Below are positions 1-6,173 of a stretch of DNA of 6,173 nt, in pieces (position 1 is the stretch's first letter; each line of letters opens with the position of its first letter). Source of the DNA: Desulfovibrio sp. Lineage in GTDB: Bacteria > Desulfobacterota > Desulfovibrionia > Desulfovibrionales > Desulfovibrionaceae. The notes under the pieces were generated by a model. That model was given only the letters and a program-made list of their open reading frames with translations, searched no databases and had not been told where the DNA came from. The stretch is from contig JAAUYY010000035.1 of the NCBI GenBank assembly GCA_014804865.1, forward strand, positions 2,780-8,952, written 5' to 3'. The translations under genes were made by a program, and so were the position numbers.

Positions 1-1233
1 CGGTCGCGAGCAAATCTTGTCTATATTGGCTGTAAATTCCTTATGACCTGTGTTGATGACAATTACGTCGGCCAGTTTCAGCGCTTCGGGCAAGGTCGCG
101 AGGGCGACGCCTTCGGTCGCGAGGTATTCGGGCAAACGGGCAATATTTGGCTCGACCGCCAGAATCCGCGCTCCTTCCGCCGCGAGGGAGCGGGCGATCG
201 CTATCGCCGGACTCTCGCGCAGATCGTCTATGTCCGGTTTAAAGGCGAGGCCGAGACAGGCCACGACGACGTCTTCGATCTTTTTGTCCGGATTCTCCGC
301 CAGAAATTCGTCTATCGCTTTTTTTACCTTCGCGACGACAAAAGCGGGTTTGTAGTCGTTGACCTCTCGCGCCATGCCAATAAGTTTCGCTTCGTCCGGG
401 CAAGCGTCGACGATGAACCAGGGATCTACGGCTATGCAATGGCCGCCCACGCCGCAACCGGGGTTTAAGATTTTAACACGCGGATGGCGATTGGCGAGTT
501 TGATAAGTTCCCAGACATTGACGCCGAGCTTCTCGCAGATAATTGAGAGCTCGTTGGCGAAAGCGATATTGACATCGCGAAAACTGTTTTCGGTCAGCTT
601 GCACATTTCCGCGGTTCGCGCGTCGGTCAGCGCGATATCGCCGGTGACGAAGACTTTATAGACAGCCGCGGCCATTTCGCCGGCCTTTTTGCTTAATCCT
701 CCCATGATCCGGTCATTCTCCACCATCTCATGGGCCACTTTTCCGGGAAGAACGCGCTCAGGACAATAAGCGATTTGGATGTCGGCGTCTTCGCCGGCCG
801 TCTGGGGAAAAGTCAAATCGGGTCTCTCGGCGGCCAGCCATTCGGCTAATTGTTCGGTCGCGCCGACTGGCGACGTGGATTCGAGAATGATGACATTGCC
901 CTTGCGGAGAACCGGAGCCATCGATTTGGCGGCGGCTTTCACATAGCTTAAATCGGGTTTATGGCCTTCCATGAAGGGTGTGGGGACGGCGATAATAAAC
1001 GCGTCGGCCTCCTCCGGCTCCTTCCCCGCGGAGAGTTTCCCTTCGTCGACCGCTTTTTTTAGATAACCCGCCAATCCTGGCTCGACGATATGCATTTTCC
1101 CGGAATTAACAGATTCGATCACGCGTTCGTCTGGATCGACCCCGCGGACTGTTACTCCTCTGGATGAAAGCAGGATGGCCGTAGGCAAGCCAATATAGCC
1201 CAGTCCGTAAACAGCAACCTTATTTATGTCCAT
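1..1233 (-). CDS. wecC: UDP-N-acetyl-D-mannosamine dehydrogenase (WecC), 3' end cut by window edge
   Basis: Cytosolic enzyme that oxidises UDP-ManNAc to UDP-ManNAcA with two NAD+, giving a precursor for surface polysaccharides. I translated 411 codons from the ATG at 1233 to base 1 without a stop. E. coli WecC is about 420 residues, so only a few codons are missing. Visible motifs: N-terminal Rossmann NAD site YGLGYIGLP (G10, G12, G15) with acidic D33 ending the second strand; the WecC-like MHIVEP at 48-53; ESTSPVG at 118-124; CPERVLPGK at 157-165; KLTENSFRD at 212-220; the catalytic cysteine C266 in GCGVGGHCIAVDPWF; and the C-terminal UDP-binding motif GLAFKPDIDDLRESP at 328-342. The family is shared with UDP-glucose and UDP-GlcNAc dehydrogenases; MHIVEP, GVGGHCIAVDPWF and the adjacent wecB favour the ManNAc substrate. 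The start overlaps the wecB end by 14 bases and has a good ribosome-binding site. Substrate is inferred from motifs and context, not proven. Confidence 0.93.
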   Translation of the reverse strand, partial: MDINKVAVYGLGYIGLPTAILLSSRGVTVRGVDPDERVIESVNSGKMHIVEPGLAGYLKKAVDEGKLSAGKEPEEADAFIIAVPTPFMEGHKPDLSYVKAAAKSMAPVLRKGNVIILESTSPVGATEQLAEWLAAERPDLTFPQTAGEDADIQIAYCPERVLPGKVAHEMVENDRIMGGLSKKAGEMAAAVYKVFVTGDIALTDARTAEMCKLTENSFRDVNIAFANELSIICEKLGVNVWELIKLANRHPRVKILNPGCGVGGHCIAVDPWFIVDACPDEAKLIGMAREVNDYKPAFVVAKVKKAIDEFLAENPDKKIEDVVVACLGLAFKPDIDDLRESPAIAIARSLAAEGARILAVEPNIARLPEYLATEGVALATLPEALKLADVIVINTGHKEFTANIDKICSRP

Positions 1234-2362
1234 CCTTTTTCCTTTTTTCTTCTTCTTTGAGAATATTGGCGATTTTAGCGGCGGCGTCGCCTTCTCCGTA
1301 TGGATTGGCGGCTTTCGCCATCGATTCGCGCTCGGTCGGATCATCGAGAAGACGATTCGCTTCCGCGACTATCCTCTTTTTATCCGCCCCGACAAGTCGG
1401 GAAGTTCCCGCTGCGACGGCTTCCGGTCGTTCCGTGCTCTCGCGCATAACCAGTACAGGTTTGCCAAGAGCCGGAGCTTCTTCCTGAACGCCGCCGGAAT
1501 CGGTCAGTATTATATAGCTTCGATCCATTAAATACACGAAAGGAAGATAAGAGAGCGGCTCCATTAAAAAAATATTTTTTCTATTTTTGAGAACGCGATT
1601 CACTGGCTCCTGAACATGGGGGTTGAGGTGAGCCGGATAAACTATTTGCGCGTCGGCTCTTTCCGAGAGTTCGGCGATAGCTTCGCAAATATTTTCGAAT
1701 CCGTCGCCAAAATTCTCCCGTCTATGCCCGGTAACAAGAATTAATTTTTTTGCTGGATCGAGAAAAGAGAATCGCGCCTCCATCTCGTTTCTGATTTTAT
1801 CGTCGTTCCGAATTTTTTTCTTTACCTCGCGCAGGGCGTCAATGACAGTGTTTCCCGTAACGTGTATTCGTTCCCTTGGGATTCCTTCTCGCGCCAGATT
1901 TTCAGCCGCGATTTCAGTAGGCGCGAAGTGGAGATCGGCGATGGTCGCCGTTACGCGGCGATTTATTTCTTCCGGCCAGGGCGCGTATTTGTCTCCTGTG
2001 CGTAAACCGGCCTCCACGTGTCCCACGGATATTCTCGCGAAATAAGCGGCCATACTCGCCGCCATTGTCGTTATGGTGTCGCCCTGGATAAGCGCAATGT
2101 CGGGCCGCCATTGTTCGAAGATCTTCGAAATGCCCGACAGAGCTTTGCCCATAATATCAGGCAAAGTTTGATTTTCCCGCATTAGATCAAGATCAAAATC
2201 AGGCCGGATCTCGAAAATTTCCAGCGCCTGATCCAGCATCTCCCTATGTTGCGCGGTAACGCAGACCCTGGAATCGAAGCCCTCGACATCAGCGAGAGCC
2301 TTTATGACCGGGGCCATTTTTATAGCTTCGGGTCGCGTGCCAAAAACGCTTAAAATTTTCAT
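1220..2362 (-). CDS. wecB: UDP-N-acetylglucosamine 2-epimerase, non-hydrolysing (WecB/MnaA type)
   Basis: Cytosolic enzyme that interconverts UDP-GlcNAc and UDP-ManNAc; the product is the substrate of WecC encoded next. Complete at 380 residues (E. coli WecB is 376). It shows the GT-B-fold epimerase signature throughout: FGTRPEAIKMAPV at 7-19, VTAQHREMLDQ at 35-45, QGDTITTMAA at 93-102, GHVEAGLRT at 114-122, PWPEEINRR at 128-136, TGHRRENFG at 211-219, and DSGGVQEEAPALGKPVLV at 288-305 followed by RESTERPEA at 307-315. Residues D95, E117, E131 and H213 fall at the same numbers as the key acidic residues and histidine known for the E. coli enzyme, so it should be active and of the non-hydrolysing class. 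The C-terminus is a charged tail (EEEKRKKDGHK) whose codons carry the wecC ribosome-binding site. The ATG at 2362 gives the expected family N-terminus (MKILSVFGTRPE), though its Shine-Dalgarno sequence is weak (AGG about ten bases upstream). It is probably the first gene of a wecB-wecC unit. Confidence 0.96.
   Translation of the reverse strand: MKILSVFGTRPEAIKMAPVIKALADVEGFDSRVCVTAQHREMLDQALEIFEIRPDFDLDLMRENQTLPDIMGKALSGISKIFEQWRPDIALIQGDTITTMAASMAAYFARISVGHVEAGLRTGDKYAPWPEEINRRVTATIADLHFAPTEIAAENLAREGIPRERIHVTGNTVIDALREVKKKIRNDDKIRNEMEARFSFLDPAKKLILVTGHRRENFGDGFENICEAIAELSERADAQIVYPAHLNPHVQEPVNRVLKNRKNIFLMEPLSYLPFVYLMDRSYIILTDSGGVQEEAPALGKPVLVMRESTERPEAVAAGTSRLVGADKKRIVAEANRLLDDPTERESMAKAANPYGEGDAAAKIANILKEEEKRKKDGHK
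1240..1244 (-). promoter_or_regulatory. Ribosome-binding site of wecC inside the wecB 3' end
   Basis: On the minus strand AAGGA lies six bases before the wecC ATG at 1233. It sits in a purine-only tract that also encodes the Lys/Glu/Arg-rich tail of WecB. Together with the 14-base gene overlap this supports the chosen wecC start and suggests translational coupling to wecB. Confidence 0.65.
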
Positions 2363-2372
2363 GCCTGAAAGA

Positions 2373-2459
2373 CCTGTCTCCGCTTGAAAAGCAAAAAAAG
2401 AGCAAACGAAATGAGGCGATCCGTCCTGCGCGACGCAATATAGATAATCCCGAGACAGG
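2373..2459. repeat. 8-bp inverted repeat in the wecB leader, one arm over the Shine-Dalgarno region
   Basis: CCTGTCTC at 2373-2380 and its exact reverse complement GAGACAGG at 2452-2459, 71 bases apart. In a wecB mRNA starting upstream of 2459, the arm next to the start reads GAGACAGG and contains the AGG that is the best-placed Shine-Dalgarno element, so pairing could mask it. The match does not extend beyond eight bases on either side and may be chance. Confidence 0.35.
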
Positions 2460-2469
2460 ATTTTTACAA
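2441..2469 (-). promoter_or_regulatory. Candidate promoter for wecB-wecC (proximal)
   Basis: Minus-strand TTGTAA (2464-2469), a 17-base spacer and TATCTA (2441-2446), with further TATATT overlapping downstream. The -35 is reasonable and the -10 poor (three of six). It would start transcription about 70 bases before the wecB ATG. It competes with the distal candidate; at most weak support. Confidence 0.18.
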
Positions 2470-2618
2470 GTTGAAACGCCTGGCAGTCTATATAGCGTAG
2501 AGTATGAAATTTTATTATCGAAATGACAGCTTTGGAAACGAAAGGCGTCCGAGAGATTCAGAAGAAAAAAATAGCCTCGTCGCGAAGATTAATTTAAACG
2601 GATTTTGCCGTAAACGCG

Positions 2619-2648
2619 ATAATATTAATCTATATAATTTTTTCTTAA
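2619..2648 (-). promoter_or_regulatory. Candidate sigma-70-type promoter for wecB-wecC (distal)
   Basis: Minus-strand TTAAGA (2643-2648, four of six to the -35 consensus), an 18-base spacer, then TATTAT (2619-2624, five of six to the -10 consensus), in the most AT-rich part of the spacer. It would give a leader of about 250 bases before wecB. AT-rich DNA produces such matches by chance, and the organism's sigma-factor preference is unknown. Confidence 0.22.
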
Positions 2649-2679
2649 GCGAGGTTTTAATCGCTCTGGTTATCTCCCC

Positions 2680-5037
2680 TTATCCGCCCTTTACGATCTT
2701 TCCCTTTTTTGCGTTTAACACATGGGGCAGAGCGTCGTCGATGTGATCTACCGCAATGATCTTAATATCTTTTAATATCTCTTGAGGAACCTCGGAGAGT
2801 TCTTCCTCGTTGGCCTTTGGCAAAATTACTTTTTTTATGCCGCCTCTATGCGCCGCGAGCAATTTTTCGCGCAGTCCGCCCACAGGCAATACGCGCCCGC
2901 GCAAAGAAATTTCTCCAGTCATGGCGACGTCGTTTCGCGCCGGAATACCAAGCAGGGCCGACGTAATCGAAGCCGCGAGAGTTATTCCGGCGCTCGGCCC
3001 GTCCTTTGGGATCGCTCCCGATGGCACATGCACATGGATATCGATCTTTTGATAAAAATCAGGTTCGAGGCCGAATTTTTGCGCGCGAGTTCGCACATAG
3101 GAAAGGGCGGCTTGGGCGGATTCTGTCATCACCTCGCCAAGCTGACCCGTAGTCGACACATGTCCGGCGCCGTTCATAACGCTTGTCTCTACGAGCAGGA
3201 TATCTCCGCCTCTTTGATTATAGGCGAGACCGGCGCAAACGCCCACTTGCGGGGCGGTTTCGCTTTTCTCGTATCTATAACGGGGCGCCCCAAGATAAGC
3301 GGCCAGATTTTGTCGATTGATATTTATTCGTTTGTGAATGTCGCCGCTTTCGACAAGTTTTACGGCTGTTTTGCGGCAGATAGCCGCTATCTCTCGATCG
3401 AGATTCCTAACGCCGGCTTCTCGCGTATAGTCGCGAATAATGTCGGTAAGCGCTTTTTCGGAAATATGCAAATTCTCTTTTTTTAGTCCATGTTCCTCGA
3501 GTCTGCGCGGAAGCAGGAAATTTCTCGCTATTTCCACCTTTTCAGTTTCCAGATAGCTCGATAACTCGATAATTTCCATTCTATCCAGCAATGGCGCGGG
3601 AATATTATGCAGAGAATTGGCGGTGGTAATAAAAAAGATTTGCGATAAATCGTAATCAAGATCGAGATAATGATCCATGAAGCTGGTATTCTGTTCCGAA
3701 TCGAGAGCTTCGAGCAAGGCCGAAGCTGGATCGCCTCTGTAATCCGAGGCTATTTTGTCTATTTCGTCAAGGCAGAAAAGAGGATTATTGGAATGAACTC
3801 GCTTTAAAGATTGGATAATCTTACCGGGCATCGCGCCGACATAAGTGCGTCTATGCCCTCTAATCTCCGCTTCGTCGCGCACTCCGCCGAGGGAGAGCCG
3901 CGCGAAATCGCGCCCAGTGGCCTTGGCCACAGATTTCGCCAAAGACGTTTTTCCCACGCCCGGAGGCCCGACGAGGCATAGAATTGGCCCTTTCAAACTA
4001 TTGGATAATTTCTGTACCGCAAGGTATTCCAGAATACGCTCTTTAGCCTTTTCGAGACCAAAATGCTCGGCGTCAAGTAGTTTTCTAGTGGCTGGCAAAT
4101 CGATAGTCGTCGCCTTCGATTCGTTCCACGGCAAATCGAGAATCCAGTCTATATAATTTCTTACAACGGAATATTCGGCGGTCGCCGTCGATATGATTCT
4201 CAATTTTCTGGTTTCTTCAAGAGCCTTTGCCCTGGCTTCCGCTGGCAGATTTTTTTCCTCGATCCTCTTCTCAAGGTTGATAATCTCGATCTCGGGATCG
4301 TCGTCCCGTCCCATCTCTTTGTTTATGGCCTTAATCTGTTCCATCAGATAATAGTCGCGCTGATTGCGTTCCATTTGAACTTTTACGCGATTTTTTATCC
4401 GTTTTTCGACGTCAGTAAGCGCTTTTTCAGTCTCGAGGAGCTCGAAGACTTTCTCCAGCCTCCTGGAAACATGATTTATTTCCAGAACTTCCTGTTTTTT
4501 ATGGGCGTCGATTTTAAGATGCGGAACGATTGCGTCGGCTAAATCGCCAGGCTCCCTGAAGGACATTATGGAAAGGAGGGATTCTTGAGAGAGACGGGAA
4601 TTGTTCGCCCCAAAAGTTTCCAGAGATTCTCGAACTGCCCGGGCGAGAGCTTTGCCCTCCATATCGTCTTGACCGGTGTCGCGAACTTCCTCCCCCGAAG
4701 CGACAAACCAGGAATCGTAGGGAACCATGGAAGTCCATAGCCCCCTATAAAGTCCTTCGCAAAGAATTTTTACAGTGCCGTCGGGCAATTGCAATAATTG
4801 AAGAATCTTGCAGACTACGCCAATCCTGTATAAATCGTCGGGATCGGGCAATTCCGTGAGGGAATCTTTTTGAGCGACGAGGAATATCTGTTTCCCTCGA
4901 GAGGCGTTGGCCATCTCGATCGCCTGAATTGACGACTGACGGCCAACGAAGAAAGGCATTATTGATTTGGGAAAAATTATCGCGTCCCTCAAAGGCATGA
5001 CTGGCAAATTTTCAAAAACGCGCGATTCTTCAGCCAT
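2680..5037 (-). CDS. lon: ATP-dependent serine protease Lon
   Basis: Cytosolic hexameric AAA+ protease that unfolds and degrades misfolded and selected regulatory proteins. Complete, 785 residues counted from the ATG at 5037 (E. coli Lon is 784). Domains in order: N-terminal substrate-binding domain (about 7-195, starting [14 protein letters not shown]), a charged helical linker (about 195-300, including [17 protein letters not shown]), AAA+ module (about 305-580) and protease domain (about 590-775). Walker A is GPPGVGKT at 357-364, Walker B LFCLDEID at 420-427, sensor-1 N474, arginine finger R486, sensor-2 R544. The Ser-Lys catalytic dyad is S682 in PKDGPSAG and K725 in [14 protein letters not shown], 43 residues apart as in E. 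coli (S679/K722). There is no membrane segment, so it is LonA type. A TTG codon directly before the ATG (5040) could also start translation; the ATG is better spaced from the ribosome-binding site. It follows clpX by 141 bases on the same strand, so it may be partly co-transcribed. No clear heat-shock promoter or CIRCE element is visible. Confidence 0.98.
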   Translation of the reverse strand: MAEESRVFENLPVMPLRDAIIFPKSIMPFFVGRQSSIQAIEMANASRGKQIFLVAQKDSLTELPDPDDLYRIGVVCKILQLLQLPDGTVKILCEGLYRGLWTSMVPYDSWFVASGEEVRDTGQDDMEGKALARAVRESLETFGANNSRLSQESLLSIMSFREPGDLADAIVPHLKIDAHKKQEVLEINHVSRRLEKVFELLETEKALTDVEKRIKNRVKVQMERNQRDYYLMEQIKAINKEMGRDDDPEIEIINLEKRIEEKNLPAEARAKALEETRKLRIISTATAEYSVVRNYIDWILDLPWNESKATTIDLPATRKLLDAEHFGLEKAKERILEYLAVQKLSNSLKGPILCLVGPPGVGKTSLAKSVAKATGRDFARLSLGGVRDEAEIRGHRRTYVGAMPGKIIQSLKRVHSNNPLFCLDEIDKIASDYRGDPASALLEALDSEQNTSFMDHYLDLDYDLSQIFFITTANSLHNIPAPLLDRMEIIELSSYLETEKVEIARNFLLPRRLEEHGLKKENLHISEKALTDIIRDYTREAGVRNLDREIAAICRKTAVKLVESGDIHKRININRQNLAAYLGAPRYRYEKSETAPQVGVCAGLAYNQRGGDILLVETSVMNGAGHVSTTGQLGEVMTESAQAALSYVRTRAQKFGLEPDFYQKIDIHVHVPSGAIPKDGPSAGITLAASITSALLGIPARNDVAMTGEISLRGRVLPVGGLREKLLAAHRGGIKKVILPKANEEELSEVPQEILKDIKIIAVDHIDDALPHVLNAKKGKIVKGG

Positions 5038-5044
5038 CAATTTT

Positions 5045-5048
5045 TCCC
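5045..5048 (-). promoter_or_regulatory. Ribosome-binding site of lon, deciding the start
   Basis: Minus-strand GGGA is seven bases before the ATG at 5037 but only four before the alternative TTG at 5040. The spacing favours the ATG, so the protein would begin [12 protein letters not shown]. Confidence 0.5.
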
Positions 5049-5105
5049 ATTATTGCGCTTTTCGCTTGAACTTATCCCCAATCGGACCGTCCCTCTTCTT
5101 CATAA

Positions 5106-5122
5106 TTTCGCGAAAGCTTTCG
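5106..5122. repeat. Two overlapping perfect palindromes upstream of lon (possible operator)
   Basis: TTTCGCGAAA (5106-5115) is a perfect 10-bp palindrome; CGAAAGCTTTCG (5111-5122) is a perfect 12-bp palindrome sharing five bases with it. Together they form three alternating half-sites (TTTCG, CGAAA, CTTTCG), 69 to 85 bases before the lon ATG. The arrangement would suit binding of a dimeric regulator. TCGCG-type words are common in this genome, so chance is a real alternative. Confidence 0.4.
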
Positions 5123-5178
5123 GGCGGCTAAATCGCAACCTGGCTATCATTGAAATCAATTACTTCCGCGAACATGGA

Positions 5179-6173
5179 TCAAGAAGAGACTGGTTCCGCG
5201 CTGTCCAAATCGACTTCCGCGCCGTCAGCGTAAAGAAGAATAGGTTTCCTTTTTCCCGTTATAACGTCCTCATTAATTATGCAATCGCGCACATCCGGCA
5301 TCGATGGCAGTTTGAACATTATATCGAGCATGATCTTTTCCATGACATTGCGAAGACCGCGCGCGCCAGTTTCTCTCTCGATGGCTTGGGCGGCGATAGC
5401 CTTTAACGCGTCCTGGGTAAATTCAAGATTTACGTTATCCAGATTAAACAACTTTTGATATTGTTTGACGAGAGCGTTTTTGGGTTCGGTCAAAATGCGA
5501 ACCAAATCTTTCTCGTCAAGTTCGTCCACATGGGTGATGATTGGAATTCGACCAACAAATTCCGGGATTAAGCCAAACTTTACAAGATCCTGGGGATGAA
5601 TTTTATCCAGCAGTTCCCCAAGGGGCATTTCCTTGCTCGTTCGCACGTTCGCGCCAAATCCCATGGAAGATCCGCTCAAACGCGATTCGACAATCTTGTC
5701 CAAATCGACAAAAGCTCCGCCCACTATAAAGAGTATGTTGGAAGTATTTAACCGCATAAATTCCTGTTGCGGGTGTTTCCTTCCTCCCTTTGGCGGGATA
5801 TTGGCTTCTGTTCCTTCGATTATTTTTAATAGAGCTTGTTGGACGCCTTCGCCGGAAACGTCGCGAGTAATTGACGGCCCGTCGCCCTTTCGCGAAATCT
5901 TGTCAATTTCGTCTATATATATGATGCCCCTGCTCGCGGCTTCGATATCGTAATCAGCGTTTTGCAATAATTGCACGAGGATATTTTCAACGTCTTCGCC
6001 TACATATCCCGCTTCCGTCAAGGTTGTCGCGTCGGCTATGGCAAAAGGCACGCGCAACACCTTCGCCAGAGTTTTAGCCATGAGCGTTTTGCCGCTGCCA
6101 GATGGCCCCACAAGGAGAATGTTGCTTTTCTCCAGCTCTACGTCCTTGCCTATGGCGTCGGAATAGAAAACTC
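5179..6173 (-). CDS. clpX: ATP-dependent Clp protease ATP-binding subunit ClpX, 5' end cut by window edge
   Basis: Hexameric AAA+ unfoldase that recognises substrates and threads them into ClpP. The frame stays open to the window edge, giving about 330 residues; the GTG at 6111 lies just before Walker A and is not the true start. Aligning Walker A to E. coli ClpX (424 residues) implies that about 97 N-terminal residues, the zinc-binding domain, lie beyond the edge. Visible numbering: Walker A GPSGSGKT at 22-29; pore-loop GYVGED at 55-60; Walker B IIYIDEID at 83-90 (catalytic DE at 87-88); [17 protein letters not shown] at 100-116; RKH pore motif in [10 protein letters not shown] at 129-138; ClpP-docking loop in SSMGFGANV at 168-176; [11 protein letters not shown] at 200-210; sensor-2 GARGLR at 269-274. 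The docking tripeptide is MGF rather than the IGF of E. coli. The stop is TGA at 5179-5181. clpP is expected upstream, outside the window. Confidence 0.97.
   Translation of the reverse strand, partial: VFYSDAIGKDVELEKSNILLVGPSGSGKTLMAKTLAKVLRVPFAIADATTLTEAGYVGEDVENILVQLLQNADYDIEAASRGIIYIDEIDKISRKGDGPSITRDVSGEGVQQALLKIIEGTEANIPPKGGRKHPQQEFMRLNTSNILFIVGGAFVDLDKIVESRLSGSSMGFGANVRTSKEMPLGELLDKIHPQDLVKFGLIPEFVGRIPIITHVDELDEKDLVRILTEPKNALVKQYQKLFNLDNVNLEFTQDALKAIAAQAIERETGARGLRNVMEKIMLDIMFKLPSMPDVRDCIINEDVITGKRKPILLYADGAEVDLDSAEPVSS

Larger units (their letters stand above)
2363..2679. other. 317-base AT-rich spacer between lon and wecB, no credible gene
   Basis: No ATG start exists on the minus strand here apart from the wecB start itself at its edge. 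The only longer reading frame is an 80-codon plus-strand frame from 2504 that runs into the lon 3' end and looks like no known protein. The part from about 2580 to 2660 is markedly AT-rich, with several TATA-like words. The spacer most likely holds the lon 3' end, the wecB promoter and the wecB 5' leader. A weak hairpin just after lon (arms 2648-2652 and 2661-2665) lacks a U-tract on the lon transcript, so I do not call a terminator. Confidence 0.7.
5038..5178. other. 141-base clpX-lon spacer
   Basis: Contains no gene I can support. On the minus strand it shows, in order from clpX: a small symmetric element ATTGATTTCAAT (5149-5160), the overlapping palindromes at 5106-5122, a purine-rich stretch GAAGAAGAGGGACGG, and the lon ribosome-binding site. 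No convincing -35/-10 pair, sigma-32-like site, CIRCE repeat or terminator could be found by eye, which leaves read-through from clpX as a plausible way to express lon. Confidence 0.6.

Noticed and set aside
43..468. 141-codon open frame on the plus strand
   Set aside because: Antisense to the conserved C-terminal half of wecC, including the catalytic Cys codon; Arg/Phe-rich low-quality translation typical of a reverse-frame artefact.
1232..1260. Programmed frameshift site at the end of wecB
   Set aside because: The purine tract has A-runs, but they are out of register for a slippery heptamer, and wecC has its own ATG and ribosome-binding site.
2647..2666. Hairpin after the lon stop as an intrinsic terminator
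   Set aside because: Arms are only five bases plus a wobble pair (AGCGA/TCGCT, eight-base loop). On the lon transcript the hairpin is followed by an A-run, not a U-run.
2504..2746. 80-codon plus-strand frame in the lon-wecB spacer
   Set aside because: It runs antisense into the lon 3' end, has no recognisable domain, and I see no clear ribosome-binding site. It cannot be excluded as a small gene but nothing supports it.
2782..3486. 234-codon open frame on the plus strand
   Set aside because: It lies wholly antisense to the protease and AAA+ coding region of lon, whose motifs are intact; the translation resembles no known family and is best explained as a shadow.
5149..5160. ATTGATTTCAAT after clpX as a terminator
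   Set aside because: The two five-base arms are separated by only two bases, too tight for an RNA hairpin, AT-rich, and without a following U-tract.
5053..5406. 117-codon plus-strand frame spanning the clpX-lon spacer
   Set aside because: More than half is antisense to the clpX C-terminal coding region, and the composition is that of a shadow frame.
5179..6111. clpX starting at the GTG at 6111
   Set aside because: The same frame continues upstream to the window edge with clear ClpX sequence ([14 protein letters not shown]), so the GTG is an internal valine codon.

Overview
The window is a compact stretch of an ordinary bacterial chromosome. It holds four genes, all on the minus strand, so transcription runs from the high-coordinate end to the low one: clpX (5' part missing), lon, wecB, wecC (last few codons missing). 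Both edge genes are cut by the window, not broken. Every gene has intact catalytic motifs and a length close to its family. I see no mobile element, CRISPR array, rRNA, tRNA, phage gene or obvious defence gene.

Layout. At 5179-6173 lies the C-terminal three quarters of ClpX, the AAA+ unfoldase of the ClpXP protease. A 141-base spacer follows, holding two overlapping perfect palindromes. At 2680-5037 is a full-length Lon protease (785 residues). After a 317-base AT-rich spacer with no credible gene come wecB (1220-2362) and wecC (1-1233). These two overlap by 14 bases and look translationally coupled.

How the genes work together. ClpX and Lon are two ATP-dependent protein quality-control machines, and their neighbourhood is common in bacteria (often clpP-clpX-lon). 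I would expect clpP just beyond the high-coordinate edge. WecB and WecC are consecutive enzymes: UDP-GlcNAc is epimerised to UDP-ManNAc, which is then oxidised to UDP-ManNAcA, a nucleotide sugar used for surface polysaccharides. The 317-base spacer probably separates the proteostasis unit from the sugar unit.

Organism. The proteins are clearly bacterial and base composition is moderate, with many CpG-rich words such as TCGCG. UDP-ManNAcA synthesis suggests an organism with complex surface glycans. The ClpX and Lon sequences do not read as close enterobacterial copies. I cannot name a phylum with confidence without a database search.

I looked for an undescribed system and found none. The points most worth checking are small: the palindromes before lon, an inverted repeat that could cover the wecB ribosome-binding site, and a Met-Gly-Phe version of the ClpP-docking loop in ClpX.
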